A stretch of 64,000 nt of DNA from assembly GCA_944324825.1 (NCBI GenBank), contig CALUXU010000001.1:248001-312000 (forward strand), read 5' to 3'. Shown here one piece after another: positions 44,424-53,185 of the stretch. The notes beneath the pieces are model-generated. The model was not told the DNA's origin, did not search any database, and worked only from the letters and a program-made list of their open reading frames with translations. The translations under genes were made by a program, and so were the position numbers. The stretch's first letter is position 1, and every line of letters begins with the position of its first letter. This DNA is from Candidatus Gastranaerophilales bacterium (GTDB lineage: Bacteria > Cyanobacteriota > Vampirovibrionia > Gastranaerophilales > Gastranaerophilaceae).

Positions 44424-45512
44424 ATGAAAGAACTCAAAGACTACAAAGAAACCATACATAAATGTTCAAAATGCGGACTATGCCAATCGGTATGTCCGAT
44501 TTATCTTGAAACGGGAAACGAATGCACAGTATCCCGCGGACAATTTATTATGCTTCAAGGAGTCATTAAAGGAGATTTAAAACTAAACAAAACTGTTAAC
44601 AAATATCTGGATTACTGTTTAAAATGCGGCAAATGTTCAGATTTTTGCCCCTCAGATATAGATATTGTTGAAGTAATACTTTCTGCCAAAGCAGAATATT
44701 TCAAAAACTCTTTTGAAGGAAAAGTTTTATCAATCCTGCAATCCAAACCTATTTTTAATACAGCATTAAATACTGCAAGATTCATATTCGGACACCAAAA
44801 GAAATTCAAAAAAAGTTTTCCGAAAAAAGCAATTTATTTTGGCGGCTGTATTGAAACAATATTTCCTAAAACATCGGAATATATAAAATCACTGCTTAAC
44901 AAATTAGAAATAGAGGTCGTTGATACAAAATTTAACTGCTGCGGACTTCCATTTTTAACCAGTGGAAACATGAAACGATTTGTCGAACAGTTGAATGAAA
45001 ACGTAGAAAAAATTAAAGATATCAAATTTGATTATTTCATAACCGATTGTGCAAGCTGCCAATGGACATGGAAAGAATACATAAAATATGTTGAAGATGA
45101 AAATCTAAAATCAAAACTTGAAAAAATACAGTTCAAAACAATTTATGATTTGATAGAAGAATCTGGAGTAGTATTTGAGTCTAAAAAGCCATGTACAATA
45201 TCTTTCCATAAGCCATGCCACGAAAAAAATGATTCAGTTGAAAATATTATAAAAAAAATCCGGAACAGTTGTTATATGGAATTAGAAAATTACGATAAGT
45301 GCTGCGGATTTGCAGGAATTCTAAAGCCTTCAACCTGGAAAATAACCGGCAAAATAATCAAAGCAAAAAAAGATTCCATTAATAAAACAAAACCGGATTA
45401 CCTTCTGACAACATGTGTAGGCTGTCTTATCAGCCTGAAAATGCTTACAAAATACAAAACTAAACGTCTGATTAGTTTTTTGGACAAAAAATGCAGAATA
45501 AAAAATAGTTAA
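44424..45512 (+). CDS. GlcF-like (Fe-S) oxidoreductase subunit
   Basis: 362 residues. Two ferredoxin-type clusters: CSKCGLCQSVCP near 14-25 and CLKCGKCSDFCP near 68-79. Two CCG domains follow: FGGC...NCCGLPF and HKPCH...KCCGFAG. This is the plan of glycolate oxidase subunit GlcF and lactate-utilisation LutA, which pass electrons from a flavoprotein. No glcD or lutB lies next to it, so the substrate is open. It begins 86 bp after glmU, behind repeat copy B, with a weak ribosome site. Confidence 0.85.
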   Translation: MKELKDYKETIHKCSKCGLCQSVCPIYLETGNECTVSRGQFIMLQGVIKGDLKLNKTVNKYLDYCLKCGKCSDFCPSDIDIVEVILSAKAEYFKNSFEGKVLSILQSKPIFNTALNTARFIFGHQKKFKKSFPKKAIYFGGCIETIFPKTSEYIKSLLNKLEIEVVDTKFNCCGLPFLTSGNMKRFVEQLNENVEKIKDIKFDYFITDCASCQWTWKEYIKYVEDENLKSKLEKIQFKTIYDLIEESGVVFESKKPCTISFHKPCHEKNDSVENIIKKIRNSCYMELENYDKCCGFAGILKPSTWKITGKIIKAKKDSINKTKPDYLLTTCVGCLISLKMLTKYKTKRLISFLDKKCRIKNS

Positions 45513-45540
45513 CTATTGTAAATAGTCTTTGATTTTAGGG

Positions 45541-45569
45541 TTTAAATTATTATACACAACTTGTATAAT
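45541..45569 (+). promoter_or_regulatory. promoter with dyad over the -10 box
   Basis: TTTAAA (45541-45546) and TATAAT (45564-45569) are 17 bp apart. The perfect dyad ATTATACA-CAACT-TGTATAAT (45549-45569) covers the spacer and -10. The predicted leader is about 5 nt. Confidence 0.6.
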
Positions 45570-45580
45570 GGTTATGTAAT

Positions 45581-45808
45581 ATGAAGATCGTCAAAACACT
45601 TAAGGATTGTAAACTGACGCACAAACAACAGGTATTTGCAGGATATATCAAGGACAAAGTCGATTCCTACGTATGCTATGATGAAATCACAAATCGTGCG
45701 TTTATGCGGCAGTATTTTGCACCGGATAATGATTTTTTAATGTATACAACGGCAGTTGCAGCACCGCCGCAAATACTTTTACGCAGTTACGGATATAAGC
45801 AGGCATAA
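45581..45808 (+). CDS. small protein, unknown
   Basis: 75 residues, mixed composition, no signal peptide or membrane segment. It starts 11 bases after a perfect TATAAT and lacks a ribosome site, so it may be read from a near-leaderless mRNA. KQQVFAGYIKDKVDSYVCYD and TAVAAPPQILLRSYGY are the most structured-looking parts. No family recognised. Convergent with flgL; the terminator at 45817 lies just past its stop. Confidence 0.55.
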   Translation: MKIVKTLKDCKLTHKQQVFAGYIKDKVDSYVCYDEITNRAFMRQYFAPDNDFLMYTTAVAAPPQILLRSYGYKQA

Positions 45809-45816
45809 TTTTATGC

Positions 45817-45842
45817 AAAAAAAAAAGGACAGAATTGCCCTT
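45817..45842 (-). terminator. terminator of the flg operon
   Basis: On the minus strand AAGGGCA-ATTC-TGTCCTT runs into ten T, about 40 bases after the flgL stop. Confidence 0.88.
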
Positions 45843-45883
45843 AATAAATGGTAAGTATTATTTATTATCTCTTTTTTTAATGC

Positions 45884-46987
45884 CTACATGTAGTTCAATA
45901 ACGACATTGACATAATTGATGATGAAGCCTGCATACTGGCCTGATAAGCCATTTGGCTTGTATACCAATCACTTATGGCCTCTGTCAAATCTAAATCCTG
46001 GATTCCCGAAATATAATCTTTAAGGTTTAGTTTGCTGTCAGCAAGTGACTCCGAGGACATTTCAAGTTTATTTGTTTCAGCACCGAAGCTTTCATTCACT
46101 TGAACCATTTTATCCATTGCCGTAGAAAATCCGTCCAACAAACCGTTAATCGAATCATAGCATCCTTTAATTTCAGCCCCCAAAGCTTCTCTATCAGCTT
46201 GCGGGGTATTCTCAGGCAAGTTTTCCTGTTCCTCAAGCTTATCTACAGTATCACTTATTGCATTTCTTAGATTTATCAACTCACCCATAATCCCGCTTGA
46301 TTCATTTGTTTGGTATGTCGGGTTTCCATCCGCATCAAGAATCGGAGTTGTTCCATCAACATCATACACAGGTTCTACATCACATGTACCAAATGCTTCT
46401 ATTCCTGTTACGTTAACTGTTTCAAACACGCCGTCTGCAATTTCAAGCTGGCGTTCCCAATCACCATCCATTGGTGTTCCGGTATATTTAATACCGATAA
46501 TTTCATCCGTCGGATTCCCGTCAGCATCAATTCCGTATTGAATTTCGTAAGGCGGAGTTTTGGTATTTGTACCGCCGTATATGTAGTTACCGTTATAATT
46601 AGTATTCGCCAAATCAACTATTGATTCTATAATCTGGTCTAATTCCGTTAAAGTTGCCTGCAGGGTATCTTTTGTAGAGGTACCGTTTGCAGCGGTTGTT
46701 GCCAAATCCTTTGCTCTTTGAGCTCTTTCATGTACTAAATCGATAGTTTCTGACGATTGAGTAATCTCGTTTGTTAAAGATCCTATATTTGCACTCCAAA
46801 TATCAATTCTATTCATTAAACGATTAGAATTAAATATGTTTATTGATTGAATTGTATCATCAAGCATTGAATTAATTTTTTTACCGGTTGATAATTGCTC
46901 GGTTAATTTTGCATAATCAGCATAATTTTGTTGAATATATCCAACCAATGAATTGTTTACTGTTGTTGATGTTACTCTACTAATCAT
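45884..46987 (-). CDS. flgL: flagellar hook-associated protein 3
   Basis: 367 residues. Junction protein between hook and filament, exported by the flagellar apparatus. Flagellin-like helical ends: RVTSTTVNNSLVGYIQQNY through LSTGKKINSMLDDTIQS at the N-terminus and EAISDWYTSQMAYQASMQAS at the C-terminus. Between them is an Asp/Gly/Asn-rich domain. AAGGA precedes ATG, 11 bases after the flgK stop. Last gene of the minus operon; no flagellin gene follows. Confidence 0.95.
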   Translation of the reverse strand: MISRVTSTTVNNSLVGYIQQNYADYAKLTEQLSTGKKINSMLDDTIQSINIFNSNRLMNRIDIWSANIGSLTNEITQSSETIDLVHERAQRAKDLATTAANGTSTKDTLQATLTELDQIIESIVDLANTNYNGNYIYGGTNTKTPPYEIQYGIDADGNPTDEIIGIKYTGTPMDGDWERQLEIADGVFETVNVTGIEAFGTCDVEPVYDVDGTTPILDADGNPTYQTNESSGIMGELINLRNAISDTVDKLEEQENLPENTPQADREALGAEIKGCYDSINGLLDGFSTAMDKMVQVNESFGAETNKLEMSSESLADSKLNLKDYISGIQDLDLTEAISDWYTSQMAYQASMQASSSIMSMSLLNYM

Positions 46988-46998
46988 TTAATTTATCC

Positions 46999-48618
46999 TT
47001 ATAATCCTAAATTTACAAGTGTGTCTAAAAGAGTATTACAAGTCGTAAATACCCTTGCAGATGCAGAATATGCTGTCTGAAATTTTACTAAATCAGTCAG
47101 TTCTTCATTTAAATCAACACTTGTTTGCTCTGCTGTTTTGTTATCCAAAGATTGCACGACTGCATCTTGCGCATCTGCAGCATTTGTCGCAGATGTAACT
47201 GCCGCATTAACTTTGCTGATAATTCCGCTGTAATAATCTGATAACGGAATATTCCCTATCGCATCAAATGCAGCTGAGGTGTTATCTGTTTTGGTATTAA
47301 TCATTGCAATAATGTTATTCGCATTCCCGACCGCATTCAAATCAATATTTGCAAGAGGATCAGGAGCCGTCGGATCATAATCCTCAAAATATGCAGCCGC
47401 AATTTTATTATATCCGTCCCCCTCGGTTAAAAGACTGTTAATACTAATATTACCGGCTGTAATTTCTGCAGAGCCGTCACTGGTTGTGAATATTACATAT
47501 TGATCCAAATCCTCATTTGATAACTGAACATTCCCGTCAACATTATCAATATAAAAAGCACCATCTCTTGTTTGAAGTTCATTAAATACATCTGCAATTG
47601 TTTGAGCAAGCGTATCCAAATTATCCAATACAGAATTGACATTTACACCGTCACCCGGAGTTGCAGAACTAATAATTCCGCCAATTTTGCCTGTATCAAA
47701 TCTGTTATTAACATTTTCAATTACGCTGCCGCTTTCTTTTACAAGCCTGATTACCGCATTGCATTCATTGTTATTATCAATACCGTTTTGCTGACAATAT
47801 TCATCATATTTTGTAGCAGTTTGTACATCAAATGTAGCCAGAACTTTATTCCCGCTGACAATTTTTGTTCCGCCTAATGTAAGCGTTACTGACCCGTCAT
47901 CATGTATTGTTGTTTTAAATTCTGCAAGCTTGGAAATTTCATTTAAGATTAAATCACGTCTGTCCAAAAGGTTATTATTTTCAAGAGTTCCTGTTTGAGA
48001 ATTACTCAACTGCTTGTTTATATTTGCCAATTGCTGCAAATAATCATTAAGACTTTGAACCGATGTATAAAGCTCAGACTGTTGCAATGATTCCGGGGAT
48101 GAACCGTCGCCAACACTCAGATTTTTAATATTGTTAAGATTATTGGATATACTGTTCATTGAACTTGTAAGAGTTTCTGCCGCTTCAAGAAAGTTTATTC
48201 TCGCGCTCATATCCGAAGGATACTGGTTAAGGTTATCAAGCGCTTCATAAAATCCTTCTAATGCGGAATCCAAACCGCGGCCGCCAAGTTCATCAAACAT
48301 TTCCGCTAAATCAGTAACTGCCTTTTTTTGCTGCTCTAAATATGCCTGATCTGTTAATTGATCACGATAATACGAACCGATAAATGTCGTCGTATATCTG
48401 GTAACACTAATTGCCTCAACTCCGGCACTTGTCTTTACCTGATTCATAACATTATTACCTATCGGTAAATCAAGTGTTAAAGTTCCGAGGTTAAGTTTTT
48501 GTTTATGGTATCCTTCGGTGTTCATGTTGGAGATATTGTTAGATACAATACTAATTCCGGCTTGATGAACTTTCAGCGCCGAGGATGACATATTTAGTGA
48601 TGAAAATAAGCCTGCCAT
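46999..48618 (-). CDS. flgK: flagellar hook-associated protein 1
   Basis: 539 residues. First junction protein on the hook. Starts FSSLNMSSSALKVHQAGISI and VSNNISNMNTEGYHKQ, the rod/hook box, and ends with the helical DLVKFQTAYSASARVFTTCN that packs in the junction. The middle is a long Asn/Asp/Ser-rich domain. 12 bases separate it from flgN, its likely export chaperone, so the two are translated together. Confidence 0.96.
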   Translation of the reverse strand: MAGLFSSLNMSSSALKVHQAGISIVSNNISNMNTEGYHKQKLNLGTLTLDLPIGNNVMNQVKTSAGVEAISVTRYTTTFIGSYYRDQLTDQAYLEQQKKAVTDLAEMFDELGGRGLDSALEGFYEALDNLNQYPSDMSARINFLEAAETLTSSMNSISNNLNNIKNLSVGDGSSPESLQQSELYTSVQSLNDYLQQLANINKQLSNSQTGTLENNNLLDRRDLILNEISKLAEFKTTIHDDGSVTLTLGGTKIVSGNKVLATFDVQTATKYDEYCQQNGIDNNNECNAVIRLVKESGSVIENVNNRFDTGKIGGIISSATPGDGVNVNSVLDNLDTLAQTIADVFNELQTRDGAFYIDNVDGNVQLSNEDLDQYVIFTTSDGSAEITAGNISINSLLTEGDGYNKIAAAYFEDYDPTAPDPLANIDLNAVGNANNIIAMINTKTDNTSAAFDAIGNIPLSDYYSGIISKVNAAVTSATNAADAQDAVVQSLDNKTAEQTSVDLNEELTDLVKFQTAYSASARVFTTCNTLLDTLVNLGL

Positions 48619-48630
48619 TTAAACTCTCCG

Positions 48631-49128
48631 TTATACATCAGTCACTATTGTACTCATTTCCATGTTTGAGCTTTCTTCTTTGCCATTTTGAGAATAACTT
48701 GTTCCTTTTGGCGCACAAGCATCAATAATAATACCCAAAGATTTATCTGTAATCGTCATTCCATGTTTAATCAGTTTAATATTAGTAAGATTAAGCACTG
48801 ATATTGCACTGGACAAGCTATTCAATTTTGCCTGTTGTTCTTTTAACTTACTCGTATATTTGCAACAAGTTTTTTCTGCTAATTCTATGAGTTTTGTCAT
48901 GCTCGGAACATCTTCACCCAGCATTTTGATTGCATCTAATCGCAATAAATCAACTTTTTTAATATTTTCATAGTTTTCAATAATTTTTGTATCGACTTTG
49001 GAAAGAGCCATAATATCATTTTTCACAAGAACTTCTCTTTTTTCTGTATACAAATTTCTCATTTCTGTATACAGTTTTATTTCCTTGTCCAAAATTTCTA
49101 CTAAATTTTTAAAAATTTCTTCGTACAT
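48631..49128 (-). CDS. flgN: FlgN-like export chaperone
   Basis: 165 residues, nearly all helical, acidic/basic alternating. FlgN-type chaperones bind the C-terminal helices of FlgK and FlgL and deliver them to the export gate. The N-terminal LVEILDKEIKLYTEMRNLYTE and following heptads fit the family, and the gene lies directly upstream of flgK. Motif support is weak, as usual for FlgN; context carries the call. Confidence 0.78.
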   Translation of the reverse strand: MYEEIFKNLVEILDKEIKLYTEMRNLYTEKREVLVKNDIMALSKVDTKIIENYENIKKVDLLRLDAIKMLGEDVPSMTKLIELAEKTCCKYTSKLKEQQAKLNSLSSAISVLNLTNIKLIKHGMTITDKSLGIIIDACAPKGTSYSQNGKEESSNMEMSTIVTDV

Positions 49129-49140
49129 ATTCTCCGCCCC

Positions 49141-49416
49141 TTATGCTGTATAATCAGCGATTACGCTTCTGCCGTAAGTTAAACCGTATTTAATATCATC
49201 ATCCGTAAGATTCGTTTCTCCGACTTTACTTGCACAATCTCTGATTTCTGTCATATCGATATCTTGTAATAAGCTGTCATTATCCGATAGATTAATTCCG
49301 CTTGATGTATTTAAATCTGTTTGAACAGGCTTGTTGTTTACTGCCGCCTCTGACTTAAATGCATTCAATGCACTTATCATTTGTAATGAACTGTTTCCGC
49401 TTATTGATGATACCAT
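49141..49416 (-). CDS. small flagellar-operon protein, in the FlgM position
   Basis: 91 residues, Ser/Asn-rich N-terminal half, helical C-terminal half ending DIKYGLTYGRSVIADY. It lies between flgJ and flgN, where FlgM, the anti-sigma-28 factor, often sits, and it is about FlgM's size. The sigma-binding pattern of FlgM is not convincing here, so I leave the symbol empty. Alternatives are a lineage-specific export or assembly factor. Confidence 0.6.
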   Translation of the reverse strand: MVSSISGNSSLQMISALNAFKSEAAVNNKPVQTDLNTSSGINLSDNDSLLQDIDMTEIRDCASKVGETNLTDDDIKYGLTYGRSVIADYTA

Positions 49417-49446
49417 TGTATTTTTTCCCTTTATTTTTGTCTAAGT

Positions 49447-49803
49447 CTATTTAACGTATTTTTCCATTTGACTGTAAATTTGTTTTGCAAATCCAAACGA
49501 TGTATTCGGGTTGCTTGCAAGGTCATGGCCTAACTGCTGATACATATAAGGTCTGAAAGAATCCAAATATCCGCCTGATTTTTCTTCAAACAAACTGCCT
49601 GTCTTATCAACTGTTTCTTCCATTGACGAAAGTATTTTGGTAATGAATATTGATTCAAACTCTTGTGCTGCTTTCATCAACTGTTCTTTACTGTCATCGG
49701 AATTTTTAATCTGGTTATAAATTGCCTGTTCACCATTTACGGCGCTTGTATTAAGTGCATTTGATGTTATTCCGCTTATCATTCCTGAAGATGTTATATC
49801 CAC
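49447..49803 (-). CDS. flgJ: FlgJ-type rod-binding protein (N-terminal domain only)
   Basis: 118 residues. The rod-binding core is clear: LMKAAQEFESIFITKILSSM, then GYLDSFRPYMYQQLGHDLA. FlgJ caps the growing rod. The muramidase half of the two-domain enterobacterial FlgJ is absent; instead the separate SLT transglycosylase at the head of this operon can open the wall. It lies 11 bases after flgI. Confidence 0.9.
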   Translation of the reverse strand: MDITSSGMISGITSNALNTSAVNGEQAIYNQIKNSDDSKEQLMKAAQEFESIFITKILSSMEETVDKTGSLFEEKSGGYLDSFRPYMYQQLGHDLASNPNTSFGFAKQIYSQMEKYVK

Positions 49804-49814
49804 TTAAATTTTCC

Positions 49815-50927
49815 TTATATAACTACTAAATCTGCTTGTAAACTACCTGCTTTTTTCAATGCCTGTAGAATTGAAATCAAATCAATAGGTGCAACACCTA
49901 TAGCATTTAATGCTTTAACTAAATCATTCAAATTGCTGTTTGCCGGCATATTAACCAAACTTGCATTTGATGTTTGCACATCAACCGTCGGGTTAGCAAA
50001 ACCAACCGTTGCACCTGCCGCAAATGGATTAGGTTGTGAAACTTGATTGTTTGGAGTAACCGTAACCGTAATATTTCCGTGCGCTACCGCTGCAGGAAGA
50101 AGTTTTACATCACTCCCAATAACAACTGTTCCGGTTCTTTCATTTACAACAACCCTTGCAGGTTCAACCGTCGGATTGACTTCTATATTTTCAATAATAG
50201 ATAAAAATCTTACTCTGTCATTTTGGAATTTAGACGGTACATTAATTACTACAGAACTTCCGTCAATAGCCTTTGCAGGAGATACCGTATTGGATATAGT
50301 TTGTGCAATTCTTGAAGCCATTGTATAATCGGATTTATCCATTGATATCGTAATTGTTGTTTCATCCCCGATTTGAGTATCAATATCACGCTCCATTATG
50401 GCACCGCCCGGAACCCTACCTGTTGAAGTTATTGCAGTTCTTTTAGAAGCCGAACCTGCAATCTTATTTATACCGCCAACAGATACAGGACCTTGAGCAA
50501 CCGCAACCGCTTCCCCGTTTGGCGCTTTAAGGATTGTTTGAACCAATACACCGCCTTCTAAGCTCTTTGCATCGGCAATTGTTGATACGGTACAATCAAT
50601 TTTGTCACCGTTTTTTGAAAACGGAGGAACTGTCGCCGTTACAATAACTGCAGCTGAAGAACCTTTTTGGATGTAGTTTTCCTGATCAATAACCGTACCT
50701 AAGTTTCTGATTAACATTCTGTTTGTAATCTGAGTTGAACGGGAGTTATCACCTGTACCCGGCAAACCAACTACAACACCGTAACCTACTATTTGGTTTT
50801 CACGAACACCTTTAACATGCACCAGATTCCCGATTCTGACAGGCGCCGCCTCTGCAACCGCTGTCAATAAAGGTGTTCCTATCCAGCTCAGAATTATTAA
50901 TGCTATTGTAACTATCTTTTTAATCAT
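49815..50927 (-). CDS. flgI: flagellar P-ring protein
   Basis: 370 residues from ATG at 50927, chosen because a signal peptide (IKKIVTIALIILSWIGTPLL, cleaved near AEAA) starts there; the frame is open 47 codons upstream through a hairpin repeat. GVRENQIVGYGVVVGLPGTGD is the FlgI signature. The protein forms the ring around the rod in the peptidoglycan layer. The leader carries GACAGGGTGAGG, also found before flgG. Confidence 0.95.
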   Translation of the reverse strand: MIKKIVTIALIILSWIGTPLLTAVAEAAPVRIGNLVHVKGVRENQIVGYGVVVGLPGTGDNSRSTQITNRMLIRNLGTVIDQENYIQKGSSAAVIVTATVPPFSKNGDKIDCTVSTIADAKSLEGGVLVQTILKAPNGEAVAVAQGPVSVGGINKIAGSASKRTAITSTGRVPGGAIMERDIDTQIGDETTITISMDKSDYTMASRIAQTISNTVSPAKAIDGSSVVINVPSKFQNDRVRFLSIIENIEVNPTVEPARVVVNERTGTVVIGSDVKLLPAAVAHGNITVTVTPNNQVSQPNPFAAGATVGFANPTVDVQTSNASLVNMPANSNLNDLVKALNAIGVAPIDLISILQALKKAGSLQADLVVI

Positions 50928-50940
50928 AATATTTTGTTTA

Positions 50941-50971
50941 ACCCTCACCCTGTCCCTCTCCTGAGGAGAGG
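50941..50971. repeat. hairpin repeat between flgH and flgI
   Basis: CCCTCACCCTGTCCCTCTCC-TGA-GGAGAGGG: an 8-bp perfect hairpin with a CCCTCACCCTGT tail, a type of short interspersed repeat common in bacterial genomes. Part of the tail (CCTCACCCTGTC) recurs before flgG (53154-53165). Confidence 0.7.
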
Positions 50972-50988
50972 GAATATATAATTCAATC

Positions 50989-51615
50989 CTAGAATAAGTA
51001 TTTGATAAGTCTGTTGAATATACCTTCGTTTTGACCTCTGGAGATTGTTCCTCTGCCGGATAATGCAAATTGAAGATTTGCTACGTTATATGAATATACC
51101 TGACCGTTTTGGTCTATCCAACGAGGATCTACAAGTCCGGTTATAATTAAATCCAAACGTTCGTTACCGTTGATAAGTGTTTTCTTTCCTTGTACGGATA
51201 AATTTCCGTTAGGCATTTGCTGCACAACCTGTACGGCAATAGTATCACCGTAAGAAAATGTTCTGCCGCCTTGTGCTGCAGAAGTAACTTCGTTGCTGCC
51301 GCCATAACCGTCTGTATTCTTAAGGATACCTAAACCAAACCAATCTCTGAGAAAGGATGTAAAAGTATCCGTTGTTGTACTTGTTTTAGATGTTGAATAG
51401 TTCAAGTTATCGTTGATAGTGATATCTTCACTCATAATAATGGATATCAAATCCCCGATTTGACGGGCTTGAACACCGCTGAATAAAGATTTAGGGCAGC
51501 CGCCATAATTGGCATTTGCACCAAGTACAAATAACGATTCCGCATTTGCAGTGGTATAAATATTTATAAGAACCGTCAATATTAATGCTACTAAAACTAC
51601 TATTTTCTTAACCAT
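50989..51615 (-). CDS. flgH: flagellar L-ring protein
   Basis: 208 residues. Outer-membrane ring around the rod. VQARQIGDLISIIMSEDITIND and the closing GRGTISRGQNEGIFNRLI are typical FlgH. The signal peptide ends ...YTTANAESLF with no cysteine, so the usual lipid anchor is missing and a signal-peptidase I site is used instead. Its presence with FlgI shows that the flagellum crosses an outer membrane. Confidence 0.95.
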   Translation of the reverse strand: MVKKIVVLVALILTVLINIYTTANAESLFVLGANANYGGCPKSLFSGVQARQIGDLISIIMSEDITINDNLNYSTSKTSTTTDTFTSFLRDWFGLGILKNTDGYGGSNEVTSAAQGGRTFSYGDTIAVQVVQQMPNGNLSVQGKKTLINGNERLDLIITGLVDPRWIDQNGQVYSYNVANLQFALSGRGTISRGQNEGIFNRLIKYLF

Positions 51616-51632
51616 TTTTCCTACCCAATATT

Positions 51633-52343
51633 TTAAATATTTACAAGTACTCTGTTTTCGCCTACAACTTTGGCATTGTATACCTTGTTGTACATTTTAT
51701 TTTCGACTGTTACGTATTCACCTATCGTCCCGTCGGTTCTTGCAATCCCATCTATTGCTATTTGAAAACCGCTGTCCGAATTAAGTATAATTCTTACCTC
51801 CGAGTTTTTGATTACATCAGGACGAACCCGGACAAACCTTTTATCAATTATTTCACCTTCTTTAAATTCCTTTTTCGCAACCATTTCTTTATTCATAAAA
51901 GCTTTTGTGACAACAAATTCACTTTTATTAGTAATATTCATTTTTTTGAATCTGGTTTTATTAAGGCTTATAGGCTGCTCTCTTGAAATATTTTCTGCTG
52001 CAACCATAACTTCATCATAAGCATTAATTTCAATCGGAACGCTGAGTGTACGCTCTAATTTGTTATCAACAAGAATATTTACACGTTTTACATCTCTTGA
52101 TACAAGCTTACATTCGTCAGTATTATTGATAAGTGCGTAACTTATTTTTCCGTCATTCAAATTTAGATTTTGAAACGGCAGCATACTGATTTTGATATTA
52201 ACTTCCGCAGAAGTTTTAGATTTGTAATCATCAGAAATAACCTTTTGTAAATCATTCTTTAGAGTTTCAGCACTGATTGTTTGTGCAGAAGCATATCCTG
52301 CAAAAATAATCATTGTTAAAATTGTGCTAAAAGTCTTTTTCAT
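51633..52343 (-). CDS. flgA: P-ring assembly chaperone FlgA
   Basis: 236 residues with a signal peptide (MKKTFSTILTMIIFAGYASA). The C-terminal SAF-type domain (from about 115) has AAENISREQPISLNKTRF, KEFKEGEIIDKRF and the final GEYVTVENKMYNKVYNAKVV of FlgA. It helps FlgI assemble in the periplasm. The N-terminal half is divergent. It lies 11 bases from flgG and 17 from flgH. Confidence 0.9.
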   Translation of the reverse strand: MKKTFSTILTMIIFAGYASAQTISAETLKNDLQKVISDDYKSKTSAEVNIKISMLPFQNLNLNDGKISYALINNTDECKLVSRDVKRVNILVDNKLERTLSVPIEINAYDEVMVAAENISREQPISLNKTRFKKMNITNKSEFVVTKAFMNKEMVAKKEFKEGEIIDKRFVRVRPDVIKNSEVRIILNSDSGFQIAIDGIARTDGTIGEYVTVENKMYNKVYNAKVVGENRVLVNI

Positions 52344-52353
52344 TTATCTATAC

Positions 52354-53142
52354 CTATCTGGCTAAGTTATTTGTTTCTTGGAGAATGTTATTTGATGTAT
52401 TAACTATTCTTGAATTTGATTCAAACGCACGTTCTGCTTTAATCAATCCGATTAATTCATCTACAATCTGCACGTTTGAACCTTCAAGCATACCCTGTTG
52501 AAGTTTACCTAAACCGTTTTGCCCCGGAGTATCCTGAATAGGAACACCTGATGCCTGTGTTTCAACATAGAGATTGTGACCAATAGACAAAAGCCCTGAA
52601 GGGTTTTGGAATTTAACAAGCTGAATTGTACCGACAACAGATTGTTGTGTTTGCCCCGGTAATGTTACAGATACGTTACCGTCTTGAGTAATTGTAATTT
52701 CTGTAGCATCACGAGGAATTGAAATTGCCGGCTGAACAATCAAACCGTCATTTGTAACAAGCTGCCCTAATGAATCCAGTTGGAAACAGCCGTCACGGGT
52801 GTATGACAATGTACCGTCCTGCTGCATAATTTGGAAAAAGCCGTCGCCTTCAATTTCAACATCTAATTCTCTACCGGTTGACATTGTTACACCTTGTGTA
52901 AAAACTCTTGTTGTTGCAACTGTTTTTACACCTAATCCGATTTCTAAACCTACCGGCTGGAATGTACCCTGGTTCATCATCGCACCCGGAGTTTTAATTG
53001 CTTGTGACAACAAATCCTGAAACTCTGCTCTTGAATGTTTGAAACCTGTAGTATTAACGTTTGCTACGTTATTTGCAATAACATCCAAGTTATTCTGCTG
53101 AGCTATCATGCCTGTTGCTGCTGTTGTTAATGATTTTAACAT
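52354..53142 (-). CDS. flgG: flagellar distal rod protein
   Basis: 262 residues, FlgG length. LTTAATGMIAQQNNLDVIANN, VANVNTTGFKHSRAEFQDLL and GDGFFQIMQQDGTLSYTRDG at the front, and the helical VQIVDELIGLIKAERAFESN at the end, match the distal rod subunit closely. The ribosome site GTGAGG in the leader GACAGGGTGAGG is shared with flgI. 43 bases separate it from the upstream paralogue. Confidence 0.96.
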   Translation of the reverse strand: MLKSLTTAATGMIAQQNNLDVIANNVANVNTTGFKHSRAEFQDLLSQAIKTPGAMMNQGTFQPVGLEIGLGVKTVATTRVFTQGVTMSTGRELDVEIEGDGFFQIMQQDGTLSYTRDGCFQLDSLGQLVTNDGLIVQPAISIPRDATEITITQDGNVSVTLPGQTQQSVVGTIQLVKFQNPSGLLSIGHNLYVETQASGVPIQDTPGQNGLGKLQQGMLEGSNVQIVDELIGLIKAERAFESNSRIVNTSNNILQETNNLAR

Positions 53143-53185
53143 TTTTTGTTTTTCCTCACCCTGTCTTTTTGTTTAAACGTTTAAC

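Noticed and set aside
49141-49416. Firm FlgM assignment
   Set aside because: Only size and position fit; the C-terminal sigma-binding pattern is not convincing.
50928-51068. 47-residue N-terminal extension of FlgI
   Set aside because: It reads through a non-coding hairpin repeat and would place the signal peptide internally.
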